Notes under the pieces: model-generated
Databases searched by the model: none
What the model was told of the DNA's origin: nothing
What the model saw: the letters and a program-made list of their open reading frames with translations, nothing else
Part shown: positions 23,589 to 34,274 of the stretch, piece after piece
Layout of the letters: each line of letters begins with the position of its first letter
Numbering within the stretch: position 1 is the stretch's first letter
NCBI GenBank assembly: GCA_036250195.1
Contig: JAVHZZ010000001.1
Coordinates: 392,348,783 to 392,412,782, forward strand
Origin: Mixophyes australis
Lineage: Eukaryota; Chordata; Amphibia; Anura; Limnodynastidae
Reading direction: 5' to 3'
DNA length: 64,000 nucleotides
Translations under genes and position numbers: made by a program

Positions 23589-23688
23589 CCCCTTTTTCCC
23601 CTATGGATGGCTCCAATTTAGCGGCTGCTATTACCAGTATGATACCAAGAATAAACCACTCTTTTCTCAATCTCTCCAGTAGGCCCAT
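23589..23688 (-). CDS. SLC10A7: SLC10A7 exon 1 (start codon and first 33 codons)
   Basis: The minus strand encodes [16 protein letters not shown], then [17 protein letters not shown], then the first base of the next Gly codon, followed at once by the donor GTAAGT (GT at 23588-23587). Human SLC10A7, as I remember it, begins with an MRLLERMRKDWFMVGI-type N-terminus and reads AKLEPSIG followed by a Gly pair, so match and phase agree. The start ATG (23688-23686) has A at -3 and G at +4, and an in-frame TAG lies seven codons upstream (23709-23707). The exon encodes the cytosolic N-terminus and most of the first membrane helix ([13 protein letters not shown]). Known role: SLC10A7 is a ten-helix protein of the bile-acid-transporter family with no shown bile-acid transport. 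It affects calcium homeostasis, Golgi glycosylation and skeletal development. The rest of the gene must lie at lower coordinates and beyond the window. Confidence 0.9.
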
Positions 23689-24270
23689 CCTGCTGCTATC
23701 CTCCTTCTACGGAATAAAACGCACAATTCCCGGGCAATCTGACACGTCCCTTTGGTCCCTGGCTGCTACATACATACAGCACGGCCGATCTCTAAGGTAA
23801 ATAGCACACAGAGGTTTGGCACAAGCAATCAATTCATTTCAACAGGGCAGTGCATTAGTATCCAGTGGTAAGGAAGTCTCCCAGAGCGCCGCCATCATTA
23901 CCACGCACCTTCGAATACTGACGCATGTAGCAGTTAGTCCAGGCTCAGCGCAGAAAAGCAAAGGTCGGTGTGATCCAGTAAGAGGTTCTGTACGTGAAAC
24001 GCTGGCAAGGTGAGGGTACTAATGATGGAACGTTCGGACAATGAGGTGAACAATGAAACGTTCCACAACCTGGCTCATCACAGGGGCAAGATCACGGGCT
24101 GTTCTCTTCTCCCAACTGCCACTATACTCTATTCTCTGGCGATGTCTGTAAGATCACATATGTTTTCTCAGACCGCCCTCAAGCTCTTTGCGTTGTGTAT
24201 GAAACGATCCTCAGTGTAGATGTATTTCTGATGTACGCTGGGTCTGATAGTTTACAAGAGGAGGAGGGTA
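23689..24270 (-). promoter_or_regulatory. SLC10A7: SLC10A7 5' UTR and probable promoter region
   Basis: The sequence just upstream of the SLC10A7 start codon is GC-richer than most of the window and has scattered CpG sites (for example 'cacggccgatc' near 23780, 'agagcgccgccatc' near 23884). No TATA box sits at a convincing place, which fits a housekeeping-type promoter. The transcription start cannot be fixed from sequence alone. Confidence 0.45.
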
Positions 24271-24797
24271 CTGGTGAGCTGTGTCTCTAATTCCTTCTGG
24301 CGCCGAGCTCTGTTACACTTCACTATACCTCCTTGTCATCATCCCAGATGTCTTCTCAAGGGCCAAGGAATACAGACAATGACCCGGTCACTGTATCAAA
24401 CAGGCTCAGGCTGTGTAATCACATTTGAACAAATGAAATCCATGGGAGTTCTCATTCCTCATAGAATGTTTCAGTAATTGTCATCACATTTTAATATTTT
24501 TTTTAGTGAAATCGCATAAATATACTCCAATAGGAGCTAAAGAACTAACCATTTACTTTTTAGCTCAGACAAGCAAGATACTCTTTGGGGCATATAGACG
24601 ATTAAGACGGCAGATCGCGGTTACGCACACGGCTGGATTAAGACAATGTTGGCCACAGGGCTAAAGGTACTGTGAGGCCCCCAGTAATTTGTAAAGGCCC
24701 TCTCCCCCCTCAGTCCCAATGTATCACCTCCACTGCTCCTCTTTCCCCTGATATGTAGAAAGAAAAGCACTTACCTACTTGCTGTCCTCTTTTGGGG
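24271..24797. other. Upstream flank of SLC10A7, nothing recognised
   Basis: No coding or RNA gene is recognised. Positions 24640-24740 resemble a short dispersed 'ggattaagacaatg...ggcccc' repeat. Confidence 0.35.
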
Positions 24798-24915
24798 CCT
24801 GATTCATTAAGGATCTTAACTTCAGAAACTTCTTATTTCAGTGTCCTGGACAAAACCATGTTACAATGCAAGGGGTGCAAATTAGTATTCTGTTTTGCAC
24901 ATAAGTTAAATAGCA
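24798..24915. repeat. Half of a palindromic frog MITE
   Basis: Starts ggcctgattcattaaggatc and includes 'aaaccatgttacaatgcaaggggtgc' and 'ctgttttgcacataagttaaat'. From memory this is one arm of a common frog foldback MITE; the complementary arm is absent here. Confidence 0.5.
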
Positions 24916-25041
24916 TTAATCCATTAATTGATTCATTAATCCATAATCAATTAATTGAGAATATTGTCTTATATAGACAATATTATTATTATCTGGGATA
25001 TATATTTATTACAGGATAATTATGATTTTTAATTTCCTCCT

Positions 25042-26088
25042 TGTCACTCACCGGACTGTTAGTGCCTCTAGGTTGGGACATGGGTCTCTCTCGCTCCTGC
25101 CGGCACCTCTCCTGAGCCGTGGCCGTCCGCCATCTTGACTAAGATTGCGCATGTGCAGAAACCCCGAACTGTTAATACCTCGCTTCTAGTCTCATTGGTT
25201 AATTAATCACCTCTCAGTACTTAAGGCACCTGTTGCCCTATTACCTTTGCCTGTTCTTGGTTCTCATTCCTTGAGACTCTGAGGTGTTTCCTGTTTCTGC
25301 TCGTGTTATCCGTTTGCTCCTGGACAAGTCTCCTCTATACATCAGTGGTACAACTTGCCTATTGCAGACCACTCATGTTGCTCCGTTCCACGCCTGCACC
25401 TGGACAAGTCTTCCCTTCACATCAGTGGTACAACTTGCCTATTGCAGACCACTCACGTTACTCCATTCCACGCCTGCACCTGGACAAGTCTTCTCCACAC
25501 ATCAGTGGTAAAACTTGCCTATTGCAGACCACTCACGTTACTCCGTTCCATGCCTGCGCCTGGACAAATCTTCCCTTCACATCAGTGGTACAACTTTCCA
25601 ATTGCAGACCACTCACGCTATTCTGTTACACACCTGCGCTAGACAAGTCTTCTCTACATATCCGTGGTGAAACTTACCAGCTGTAGACCATTCATGTTTC
25701 CTTGTGATTTAGCTACTACGCTGTATGGTACCTATTAGCTGGACTAAAGTCTACAAGTGCCTCTGTATTGTAGCTGCAAGTTGCTGACTTTTCTACTATA
25801 TTGTTGATTGGTCTTTGCCTAACGTTATCCAGTTATCAAGTACTGGCCTGCTATATGCTACCTGTATGCTTAGGCACTTGGACTCTTTTCTCATTTTATC
25901 CTGTTTACTAAACTGCTGTACCATCACAGTTCCACGGTGCCAAGACTCAACATTTATACTATTGACATTCCTTTCCTCTATTCTACTGTATGGTTCCACT
26001 GATTCACCACACTACCCAGAGGTCCGCACTTCTGGTAAGTGTAGCTACACCTGGTGAATTCTGGGTGAAACTCCTAGTGCCCGTGACA
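25042..26088 (+). mobile_element. Solo LTR with internal 80-bp minisatellite
   Basis: The ends are TGTCAC and GTGACA, perfect 6-base inversions of TG...CA form. CTCCT flanks both sides (25037-25041, 26089-26093), an exact 5-bp target duplication. A TATA-like 'acttaagg' lies near 25221. From about 25318 to 25690 a unit of about 80 bases ('ggacaagtct...catcagtggta...ttgcctattgcagaccactca') is repeated four to five times. No internal retroviral genes are left. It resembles the LTR piece near 39.7-40.4 kb. Inserted in the reverse-transcriptase region of a PLE. Confidence 0.9.
25318..25690 (+). repeat. About 80-bp tandem repeat within the solo LTR
   Basis: Four to five units, each with 'catcagtggta' and 'gcagaccactca'. 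Copies differ by a few bases and the last is more diverged. Repeated open frames here are a by-product of the tandem structure, not a gene. Confidence 0.85.
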
Positions 26089-26563
26089 CTCCTGAAGATT
26101 CATAAATCTTTAGATAATGCTTCGGGGAGACCGATTATAGTTGGAATGGATTTCCTAACATCTCATGCCTCTCTCTAGGTAGATGTATTCCTCAAAAAAT
26201 ATGTTTTGGAGTTGCCGGCTTTTTTGAAAGATACCACTTTGTTACTACAATTGCTGGGGTCAGTTAAATAGAAGGAAAGTTACAGACGGGTAACTATTGA
26301 CGTCCAAGCTCTCTATACTTTTATTAGTCATGAAAAAGGAATTGAAGCGATAAGGCATTTTTTTAGAGCTTGATCCAGATATTATTACTGTCCATAAGAA
26401 TTTTATATGTGAACCTGTCTTATTTATCCTTTTAAACAATTATTTTAGATTTTTGGAGTGTTTTTATATTCAAATTTGTGGCACAGCGATGGGCACAATC
26501 TTTGCGCCCAGCTTTGCCAACCTTTATATATGCAATTATATTTGCTGTAAGCTTGTAACCTTT

Positions 26564-26590
26564 TTGAGGAAGTCATAATGACGAAATGCA
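26564..26590 (+). ncRNA. Hammerhead-like motif in PLE terminus (candidate)
   Basis: TTGAGGA, one A, a perfect 4-bp stem GTCA/TGAC with loop TAA, then GAAATGCA. Compared with the hammerhead core CUGANGA...GAAA, only the first base differs (U for C). Position at the end of a PLE agrees with known PLE ribozymes. Stems I and III and the cleavage site were not resolved by eye. Confidence 0.45.
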
Positions 26591-27174
26591 TAAAGAGACA
26601 AAGCTATCTGGATCAGCCTGCTCGGGAGAACTCTTTTGTGGCCAGAAATTCATATCCCTGGATCATCAGCAGGATTATTGTTTTCAGATAAGCCACTATC
26701 TATTTTGCTCTATGTACGGGCTTATGATTGTTACTTTTATGTGTTATTAAAGAACTTTTATGTAATCTTACTGAGATATTCCTGATTTTATAGGATCATG
26801 TAATTAGATGTTGATTATAGCATATTGCACTATGGTATTCTATTTGTTTTGAGTTCCAGTGTCATATCGGATTGATTACCCAATTTTGGGAATCTGCTGA
26901 GGTGGACTATGGCTACTTCCAATTTATACATTAGATAAGCGCTTTATTCATGTCTTTTTGGTACGCGGCTACTCATCCACACTATAATTATATTTATGGT
27001 GTTTATTGATTCACACTATGTTTGGTACTTCTGTTTTATGTGTTTTATTCTAGGATCTACATCTTCAAATAGATATTTGAAGACGTGAAGCAGCCTATTG
27101 TATGTGTTGAATATATTTATTATTTACTCAATTGTTAAATTCACTGAGCGCCCTTTGTCTATTTCACGTATATG

Positions 27175-27308
<134 letters not shown>

Positions 27309-27459
27309 CCCTCCCAGATATCCAGCAAATTGGGCCATAAGCTGAAAGATGTATAGCAATCATAGTAATGCTGGTGTATTAATGGTATTCTACATCCAGA
27401 TCCTGATGGAATGTGACTTACAAAGGACTTGCATAGGAATTAAATTATATAACTCACTT

Positions 27460-27870
27460 ATTTGTCTCAGTGGTTCCAATGATGTAGCTCCCAGCTTATG
27501 ACTCCGTCCGGGTGCTCTGTACACAACTGTCGGAGAACATTACCCAAAAGTACAGCAGTATGTTTCCTCGCCATCAGTAACGTTAGTATTAGCAAAGGTG
27601 AGTAGGTCTTCACATGAAAAGAACTGTAGAGATTGATTTCAGCACTGGTAACAAGTTCCAATTAGATCAATTACGGAACATAAATCCTGGAGGTAAAAAA
27701 AACTGGTACAAGTGTAAATATAAAATGAGTCCAATATCAGCTAAGTGAAACGGCGATCCCAGTGCAAAATTCTGCGTTTCATCTGTTGAACCCAGACTTT
27801 ATCAAAGAAAGAATAAGATTCACTCTCTTATGACCTACATTATATAGAGCAAATCCATCCAGCTCTTGTC
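27460..27870 (-). mobile_element. 3' terminal region of the minus-strand PLE
   Basis: On the minus strand this region has 'tttgataaagtctgggttcaacagatgaaacgc', the kind of sequence found in PLE terminal repeats. It lies downstream (in PLE orientation) of the minisatellite and of the reverse-transcriptase and endonuclease relics. Its outer edge is not defined; it probably lies between 27305 and 27460. Confidence 0.5.
27774..27805 (-). ncRNA. Hammerhead-like motif in PLE terminus (candidate)
   Basis: Minus strand: TTGATAA (27805-27799), one A, a 5-bp stem GTCTG/CAGAT (one G-U pair) with loop GGTTCAA, then GAAACGC (27780-27774). The core differs from CTGATGA at two positions, so catalysis is doubtful. 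Spacing and GAAA are as expected for the ribozyme. Confidence 0.45.
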
Positions 27871-28036
27871 AATCAATCTCAATTACCAAGGAACAGCTGA
27901 TATGAAATAAAAAGCATACAAGCCAAAAACAAAGTACTAAAATAATACAAATAATCTATAACTCTGGTAATAACCATTATAAAATGAGAAAAAAAAAGAA
28001 CATATATAAAGAAAGTCCAATACAAAAAAAAGTATC

Positions 28037-29276
28037 AATGTTATGAATCCAAGCCACATATATAAGTGGCAGCCATGTAATTGTATGGCAACAGCAATTA
28101 TGTATGTTATAAATCCAAACCACATATATAAATGGCAGCTATGTAATTGTATGGCATTAGCAGCAGCTATGTATGTTATGAATCCAAGCCACATATATAA
28201 GTGGCAGCCATGTAATTCTATGGCATTAGCAGCAGCTATGTATGTTATGAATCCAAGCCACATATATTAGTGGCAGCCATGTAACTGTATGGCATTAGCA
28301 GCAGCTATTTATGTTTTGAATCCAAGCCACATATATAAGTGACAGCCATGTAATTGTATGGCATTAGCAGCAGCTATGTATGTTATGAATCCAAGCCACG
28401 TATATAAGTGGCAGCCATGTAATTGTATGGCAACAGCAATTATGTATGTTTTGAATCCAAGCCACATATATAAGTGACAGTCATGTAATTGTATGGCATT
28501 AGCAGCAGCTATGTATGTTATGAATCCAAGCCACGTATATAAGTGGCAGCCATGTAATTGTATGGCATTAGCAGCAGCTATGTATGTTATAAATCCAAAC
28601 CACATATATAAGTGGCAGCTATGTAATTGTATGGCATTAGCAGCAGCTATGTATGTTATGAATCCAAGCCACATATATAAGTGGCAGCCATGTAATTCTA
28701 TGGCATTAGCAGCAGCTATGTATGTTATGAATCCAAGCCACATATATTAGTGGCAGCCATGTAACTATATGGCATTAGCAGCAGCTATGTATGTTTTGAA
28801 TCCAAGCCACATATATAAGTGACAGCCATGTAATTGTATGACATTAGCAGCAGCTATGTATGTTATAAATCCAAACCACATATATAAGTGGCAGCTATGT
28901 AATTGTATGGCATTAGCAGCAGCTATGTATGTTATAAATCCAAACCACATATATAAGTGGCAGCTATGTAATTGTATGGCATTAGCAGCAGCTATGTATG
29001 TTATAAATCCAAGCCACATATATTAGTGGCAGCCATGTAACTATATGGCATTAGCAGCAGCTATGTATGTTATGAATCCAAGTCACGTATATAAGTGGCA
29101 GCCATGTAATTGTATGGCATTAGCAGCAGCTATGTATGTTATAAATCCAAACCACATATATAAGTGGCAGCAATGTAATTGTATGGCATTAGCAGCAGCT
29201 TTGTATGTTATTAATTGTAGCCACATAAATAAGTGGCAGCCATGTAATTGTATGGCATTAGCAGCAGCTATGCAAT
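28037..29276 (-). repeat. 69-bp minisatellite, about 18 units
   Basis: Each unit reads 'gttatgaatccaagccacat...aagtggcagccatgtaattg...ggcattagcagcagctatgtat' (69 bases). At least two units are 66 bases, with 'ggcaacagcaattatg' in place of the usual text. Both lengths are multiples of three, so long frames stay open on both strands. The minus frame repeats HLYMWLGFITYI AAANAIQLHGC (23 residues). Two units of the same repeat lie inside the PLE reading frame at about 30025-30125. The array is therefore probably derived from the element and sits in its 3' region. Confidence 0.93.
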
Positions 29277-29339
29277 TATATTGTGCCACAATACACACAG
29301 TGAGACAACAGTTGTGCAATTTTATAGTATCACCATGAA

Positions 29340-29752
29340 GCACACAATGTCCACTATAACACATCTCTCATACCACATCAATAAACAAACATTGAGAGTA
29401 TATTAGAGACATAGATGATTATTCATATATTAATAAAAAAATATAAATAAACTTAAAATAGAAAATTAAAACACAAATAAACAATATAATCTCTACAGCA
29501 TTAAACTAAGTAGATAGTCTGGATCCAGAGTTAATAGCTCAAAACAACAACAGCAATGTTAATTGTAATAATGCATTTTAATAGTAATAATATTAAAAAA
29601 AAAAAGTGGTTAATGGGCATATAATGTTGAAAAAACTAAAACAACCATTAATATTAACTAATACAAAACTAATAGCTCACTGTAATGAACTGGATCAAGT
29701 GTAATCTTGATTACATTAGCACTTCAATTCTCAAAAAAATCCAAAGCCTCAT
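29340..29752 (-). other. PLE 3' untranslated region (inferred)
   Basis: AT-rich sequence between the end of the endonuclease relic and the minisatellite. No motif is seen. Assigned to the PLE because the coding part and the terminal motif lie on either side in the same orientation. Confidence 0.4.
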
Positions 29753-32700
29753 TTAGTCCGTCTGGAATGAGTGTTTGTGATCTAAAGATTCATTGGGTTT
29801 CTGCTTCACATAATTTCCGAAACCTATCACTTCCCTATATGTTTTTTCAATTTGCTCAATACCCATTAGCTGTAAACCTTTTGGATCCTGATTATGAACT
29901 AGAGAGAAATGTCTTGAAAGGCTATGGGTTTGTAGACCTAAGATTATGGTGTGTATGTTCTCTAATGCACATTTTTGCCTGGTGGTTCTGCCTATATATT
30001 GGTATCCACAGGGACAATCAAACCACATATATAAGTGTCAGATATGTAATTGTATGGCATTAGCATCAGATATGTATGTTATGAATCCAAGCCACATATA
30101 TAAGTGGCAGCCATGTAATTGCAGCTCATATATCACATAATCCGATTCACAATTTATATATTGTCTTATTAAAAATATATCTTTAGAGACTGTGGAAAGA
30201 ATCTCTTTGCCGTTATTCACTATAAATGTGCAGGTCATACACACATTTTTGTTATATCTATAACAACCAAGTGGCTTTGGTGGAAGCCAACCTGGAATAT
30301 TCAATATTATTGTTTTATTAGATTTGTAATAGCTAGGGGCTAAGAAACTCTTCAAATATATATTCTTTCGAAAGATTACTTTAGGTTTATAACCCAACAG
30401 AGGTGCCAAGGTTGTATCTTGTTTCAATATTTCATAGTTATTAATAATCAGTTTCTTAATGCACATCGATTTTCTGTTATATTTAGATATAAATAAGGGT
30501 AATACTTGACATTGACTACTCCCATTAGTAGGATCAGTCCCTAACTGGTCAGTCTTACATTTTGGTTTGAGTAATGTTGATCTTTCTACTCACAAAATAG
30601 ATTATTTTGCAACCTGCAACAGGCTACAAGGTTAGCCTCTTTGTATGAATGCCAGGCACATCTTATCTGCCTGTATAGAAAAATCTTCATCTAATATACA
30701 AATGACCCGTCTCAGATGGTTCATTTGGCTCTTTGGTATATTGTTAATCCAGGGTCTATGGTGACCACTGGTATAATGCAAAAAATTATTGGTGTTCACA
30801 AGTTTATTATAATTTGTAGATATAATTTTATCACCCCGAACAAAAAGGGTAACATCAAGATAATTAATCTCAAACCAAATGTGTACGTAAATGTGAGGTT
30901 AAAAGTGTTAGTCTTAAGAAAAGAAACAAACTCACCTCCCAAATCAGGACCCCCTTTCCAAATAATAAATAAATGATCTATATACCGGCCATAGAACACC
31001 AGATTTGCCCCATATGGGTTATTCCAAATCAATTGTTCTCATAGCTGACCCATATATAGGTTTGCAAAGCTAGGGGCAAATCTCGTGCCCATGGCGGTCC
31101 CAAGTGTCTGTAAATAATAAGTGATGTCAAATAAAAAATAGTTGTAAGTATAAAGAAAATGAAATCCAAAATAAATGAACAATGGGAGCCAGAGATATTG
31201 CTATCCTCAGAATGTTCAAGCCTAAATGCTTCAACACCCAGGGAATGGGGAGTATGGGTGTACAGTACTTGCACGTCAAGAGTAAGGAAATTCATCTCTG
31301 GCCCCCAGGTAAATCCATCCAAAAGTTCCAATAAAGATATAGTGTCACGAATGTGAGAACGTAAAGAAGTAACGTGAGGTTGCAAATAGGGATCAACATA
31401 AAAAGATAGTTTAAAAGTTAAAGAGCCTATGCCAGAAATGATAGGTCTTCTCAGTGGGTGTGTAAGAGATTTATGAATTTTTGGTAAAAAAATAAAATAC
31501 TGGTGTAATATGGTGATCAGTAAACAAAAAGTTAAATTCATCTTTAGATATTAAATACTCATCCAAAGCAGTTTGTAAATGTAACTTTAATGTCTGTTTA
31601 TACTCTGATGTGGGATCTGCATCCAATATTTTATAAAAAGATTGATCATTAAGTTGTTGAAATAATTTTTAGATATAGTATGAAGTATTTATAACCACAA
31701 CACCGCCTCCTTTGTCGGTTGGTTTTATAGTTAATTAGAAATCCTTATCTAGTTGTTTTAGTGCCATTCATTCCCCTTTTGATAAGTTTTTCATCACCAA
31801 ATTATTCTTAGGGTGTATCTCACATAAACTTTTAAAATCATTAAGTGTTTTCCTATAAAAACATTGTATAGCGGGACTTCTATGGTTATTAGGTAAAAAT
31901 TTGGATTTTTTTTTAACGGCAGAACTATTCAAAGTAGTCAGACCATTCATACTTGCATTAATTTCAAAGATAGAACTTGACTCATCTCTCACATTAGAAA
32001 AAGTATTATTTTCTTACCATAAGGACTCCAATATCTCTAGAACAATTATATTGTCATTATCAAGAATAATGGGCACTGTATTGCCATTCATCCTTTTAGT
32101 CTTCTTTTGGGCAAAATATATTTTTCTACACAATGCCCTAATGAATCTATTTAGTTCAGAAAAAAAGATCAAAAAGATTGGGGTTAGTACTAGGGGCAAA
32201 ATTTAATCCCTTAGTTAACAACTTAATTTGGTGCGAAGTCAAAAAAAATTCGGATAAATTAAAGATAGCTTTAGTGTCATCTAGCTTGTGTACCATTTTC
32301 TTAGACTTTCTTCCTCCTCTCTTGCCTCAAAATCTCTGGATCTTTTTGGGGATCTTATATGAAGTTCTTGATACCGATTTCTGTGAGCAAATTGCTCTAA
32401 GTTCTTCCTCCATCCTTAAAAATGTTGATTATAATCTCCTTCCTTAAGGGTTGGACCAAAGGTCTCATCTTTGTGTCGTGTCCCTGGGCCATCACATATC
32501 TTGGTAGTCCGTCTAGGCTTGACACTGTGCTTCTCAGAAGGAGAATCTTTTAATTGTATGTTTTCATTCAAAACTTTCTCATTAAATCTAACGTTATTTA
32601 TCCTCTCACAAGATCGGGAGGAATTATTCCTTCTACGTCCTGATGAGTTAAATGACCCATTTTTTTGTCTAAATACAGGTCTATATTGAATTTCTTTTCT

Positions 32701-33209
32701 ATAAGTACTAATTTTACGCAATTCATTATCGGCTATGTCCCTCGTAAACTTCTTCTCTTTAGATAGGAGTAGGTCCCTCTCATAATCCTCAACACATTTA
32801 TTGATAATATTGCCTTTCCTCACAAACTCTTGAGAATCCTTGAACTTAGATAAATGTAATTTAGTTTCTTCAATTTCTCTAGTAACATCTTCATCAGTGA
32901 CATAGAGCACCCATCCAAAATGGCTTCCCACTCCTTTAGTAACTCAGTGTCATCATTTATAGCTAATATTTTAAAAATCCTTAGCCCCCTAGGAATTTTT
33001 TTATTATCAATATAATTTTGCAGAGAGATGCTGTCCCACCAATGACGCATCACATCTTTCAATAAGTTCAATCTCATAAACCCTCTATGTAACTCAGGTT
33101 CACTCCCAATATTATTATTATTTAATTTAGATAAATATCTTTCTCTTCTCATTTTCCTTTCATTATAACAAATGAATTCTGCCATGGTTAACAATGTAAC
33201 AAATACCAC
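29753..33209 (-). pseudogene. Penelope-like element polyprotein (RT plus GIY-YIG), broken
   Basis: Read from 33209 down, the frames give an N-terminal region (YNERKMRRERYLSKL, then LLKEWEAIL) and a basic linker (32931-32416). Next come the LLTKGLNFAP and ADKGGGVVV-type blocks (stop-containing, 32250-31680). The reverse transcriptase follows: FLPKIHKSL and RPIISGIG near 31470, NFLTLDVQVLYT near 31270, and RYIDHLFIIW near 30985. The GIY-YIG endonuclease follows: CPCGYQYIGRTTR near 30010, HSLSRHFSLVH, and GIEQIEKTYRE. PLEs reverse-transcribe from a nicked target. Here the catalytic YIDD has become YIDH, and several stops and frameshifts split the frame. Just before CPCG the frame holds two extra 23-residue repeats (HLYMWLGFITYI type), an unusual in-frame insertion. 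Confidence 0.9.
30025..30125 (-). repeat. Two minisatellite units inside the PLE frame
   Basis: This stretch is about 1.5-2 units of the 69-bp repeat found at 28-29.3 kb. It falls between the conserved 'YVIY' strand and the CPCG loop of the GIY-YIG domain and keeps the frame open. In other PLEs, as I know them, YVIY and CPCG are only a few residues apart. Confidence 0.85.
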
Positions 33210-33260
33210 TTAATTAATAGCGGCCCACAGCGACACGGATCAATCAATTGAAAGTTGCCA

Positions 33261-33605
33261 AAGAACAAAAAAAGAAAAAGGAATCCTGAACTGGGCTGCA
33301 CCACATCAAATAAACACAAATCACAGCTGCAAAGCAGGGCCAATTTACCAATTTATGAGGACTATTTATTATATTTATTGAGACATTAAAATATATATTT
33401 TTTTATATACTATTATATTTGGTTTTATGTATCCTGCCATGGTTTCCTTTGACACCTATATATCACTTTTCAGTGCTGCTTTTTCTTTTTTGTCTGTGGT
33501 TGTTTTTGATTACGGGCTAGCAATCGGCCCTGCTTTGCAGCTGCAATTTATGTTTATTTGATGTGGTGCAGCCCAACACAGGATTCCTTTTTCTTTCTTT
33601 GTTCT
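33261..33605. repeat. PLE-flanking inverted repeat, arms of about 83 bp
   Basis: Positions 33261-33344 and 33523-33605 are reverse complements with roughly ten differences. Shared text includes 'ggaatcctg', 'ggctgcaccacatcaaataaac' (in part) and 'gcagctgcaaagcagggcc'. They lie directly upstream of the PLE coding region, as expected for a partial inverted terminal repeat of a PLE. Confidence 0.8.
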
Positions 33606-33637
33606 CTACTCTCCATGCTCAAAACACCTTGCTGTGG

Positions 33638-34270
33638 TCACTTTTTGGGTTGTTCTAAACCCTGGTGTTGGTTTCGGCCTGAAGTCCAGCCTGACAACTT
33701 TTTTAGCTGTATGGGCCATATTTTCAACAGCGTAATACTGGTCAATAGCTGTCGTAAGCTCCTCAAACAACTGAGGGGCAGTTTGTAGAACCCATCTCCG
33801 TTGTTTCCGACTTGCGGATCCGGTCTAAACCACCAGCAATGGAATCGTTTTGCCCTCTCAGGCCCTGTCACCTCTCTCCGCACCAAAATTGTGACCTTCA
33901 GTCTCTGAAAATCCGCTGCCTGGTCCTCTGGCACATCCATATAGGCCAGCTGGGTATCACCTGTCAAATAAGCAGCCAGTCTCTCCACCCATTCACTTGT
34001 TGGCCACTTAAGACATGTTGCTGTCCTTTCATACATTGACAAAAATTCCTGGACATCGTCCGAGGAGGTCATCTTTTGCAAGACAGCGGGTTCGTGCTCG
34101 CTTTGTCAGAGTTGACCTGCAACAGTCTGTTAATTTTCACCTGGGCCTCGGTGACGGCTAGCATTTGGCCCTGCTGCGTCTGCTGTGTGGCAACAACATT
34201 AGTTAAAGCTCAGAGGATTTCCTTCATCTTGCTATCCAATCCAGTGGGATAGCGAAACTGTCCCTCCTTT
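33638..34270 (-). pseudogene. Ty3/gypsy-type gag (capsid) fragment
   Basis: The minus strand reads EHEPAVLQKMTSSDDVQEFL, then SMYERTATCLKWP..EWVERLAAYLTGDTQLAY, then DVPEDQAADFQRLK. The 'DDVxxFLxxFERxA...W...LAPLLTGxAQxAY' pattern is the SCAN-like capsid region of gypsy-type gag proteins found in fish, frog and reptile retroelements. Upstream there is a Gln-rich region (TQQTQQGQ) and an in-frame stop. The frame degenerates after about 33840. The Tc1-like remnant starts where the gag sequence is lost at 34270, so the gag was probably cut by that insertion. Confidence 0.78.
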
Positions 34271-34274
34271 AACA

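Larger units (their letters stand above)
24990..27170 (+). mobile_element. Penelope-like element remnant, split by a solo LTR
   Basis: When the LTR (25042-26088) and one copy of its 5-bp target repeat are removed, the two sides join into one frame, IFNFLLKIHKSLDN..GRPII. This is the conserved FxLPKIHKS...GRPI block of PLE reverse transcriptase. Further on come TIDVQALYTFI near 26297 and [16 protein letters not shown] near 26480-26530. Stops and frameshifts disrupt it. After 26530 the coding part ends abruptly and terminal-type sequence follows (hammerhead-like motif near 26564, 'actgagcgcc' near 27140). The YIDD box and the GIY-YIG endonuclease are deleted. The 5' part upstream of about 24990 is missing. 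Confidence 0.82.

Noticed and set aside
25284..25686. Overlapping plus-strand frames of 75-127 codons with repeated 'CRPL' text
   Set aside because: By-product of the 80-bp tandem repeat inside the solo LTR.
28043..29338. Several open frames of 75-144 codons with HMWLGF- or NPSHIYKWQ-type repeats
   Set aside because: They follow from a tandem unit whose length is a multiple of three. There is no start context, no sign of a gene and the frame is open on both strands.
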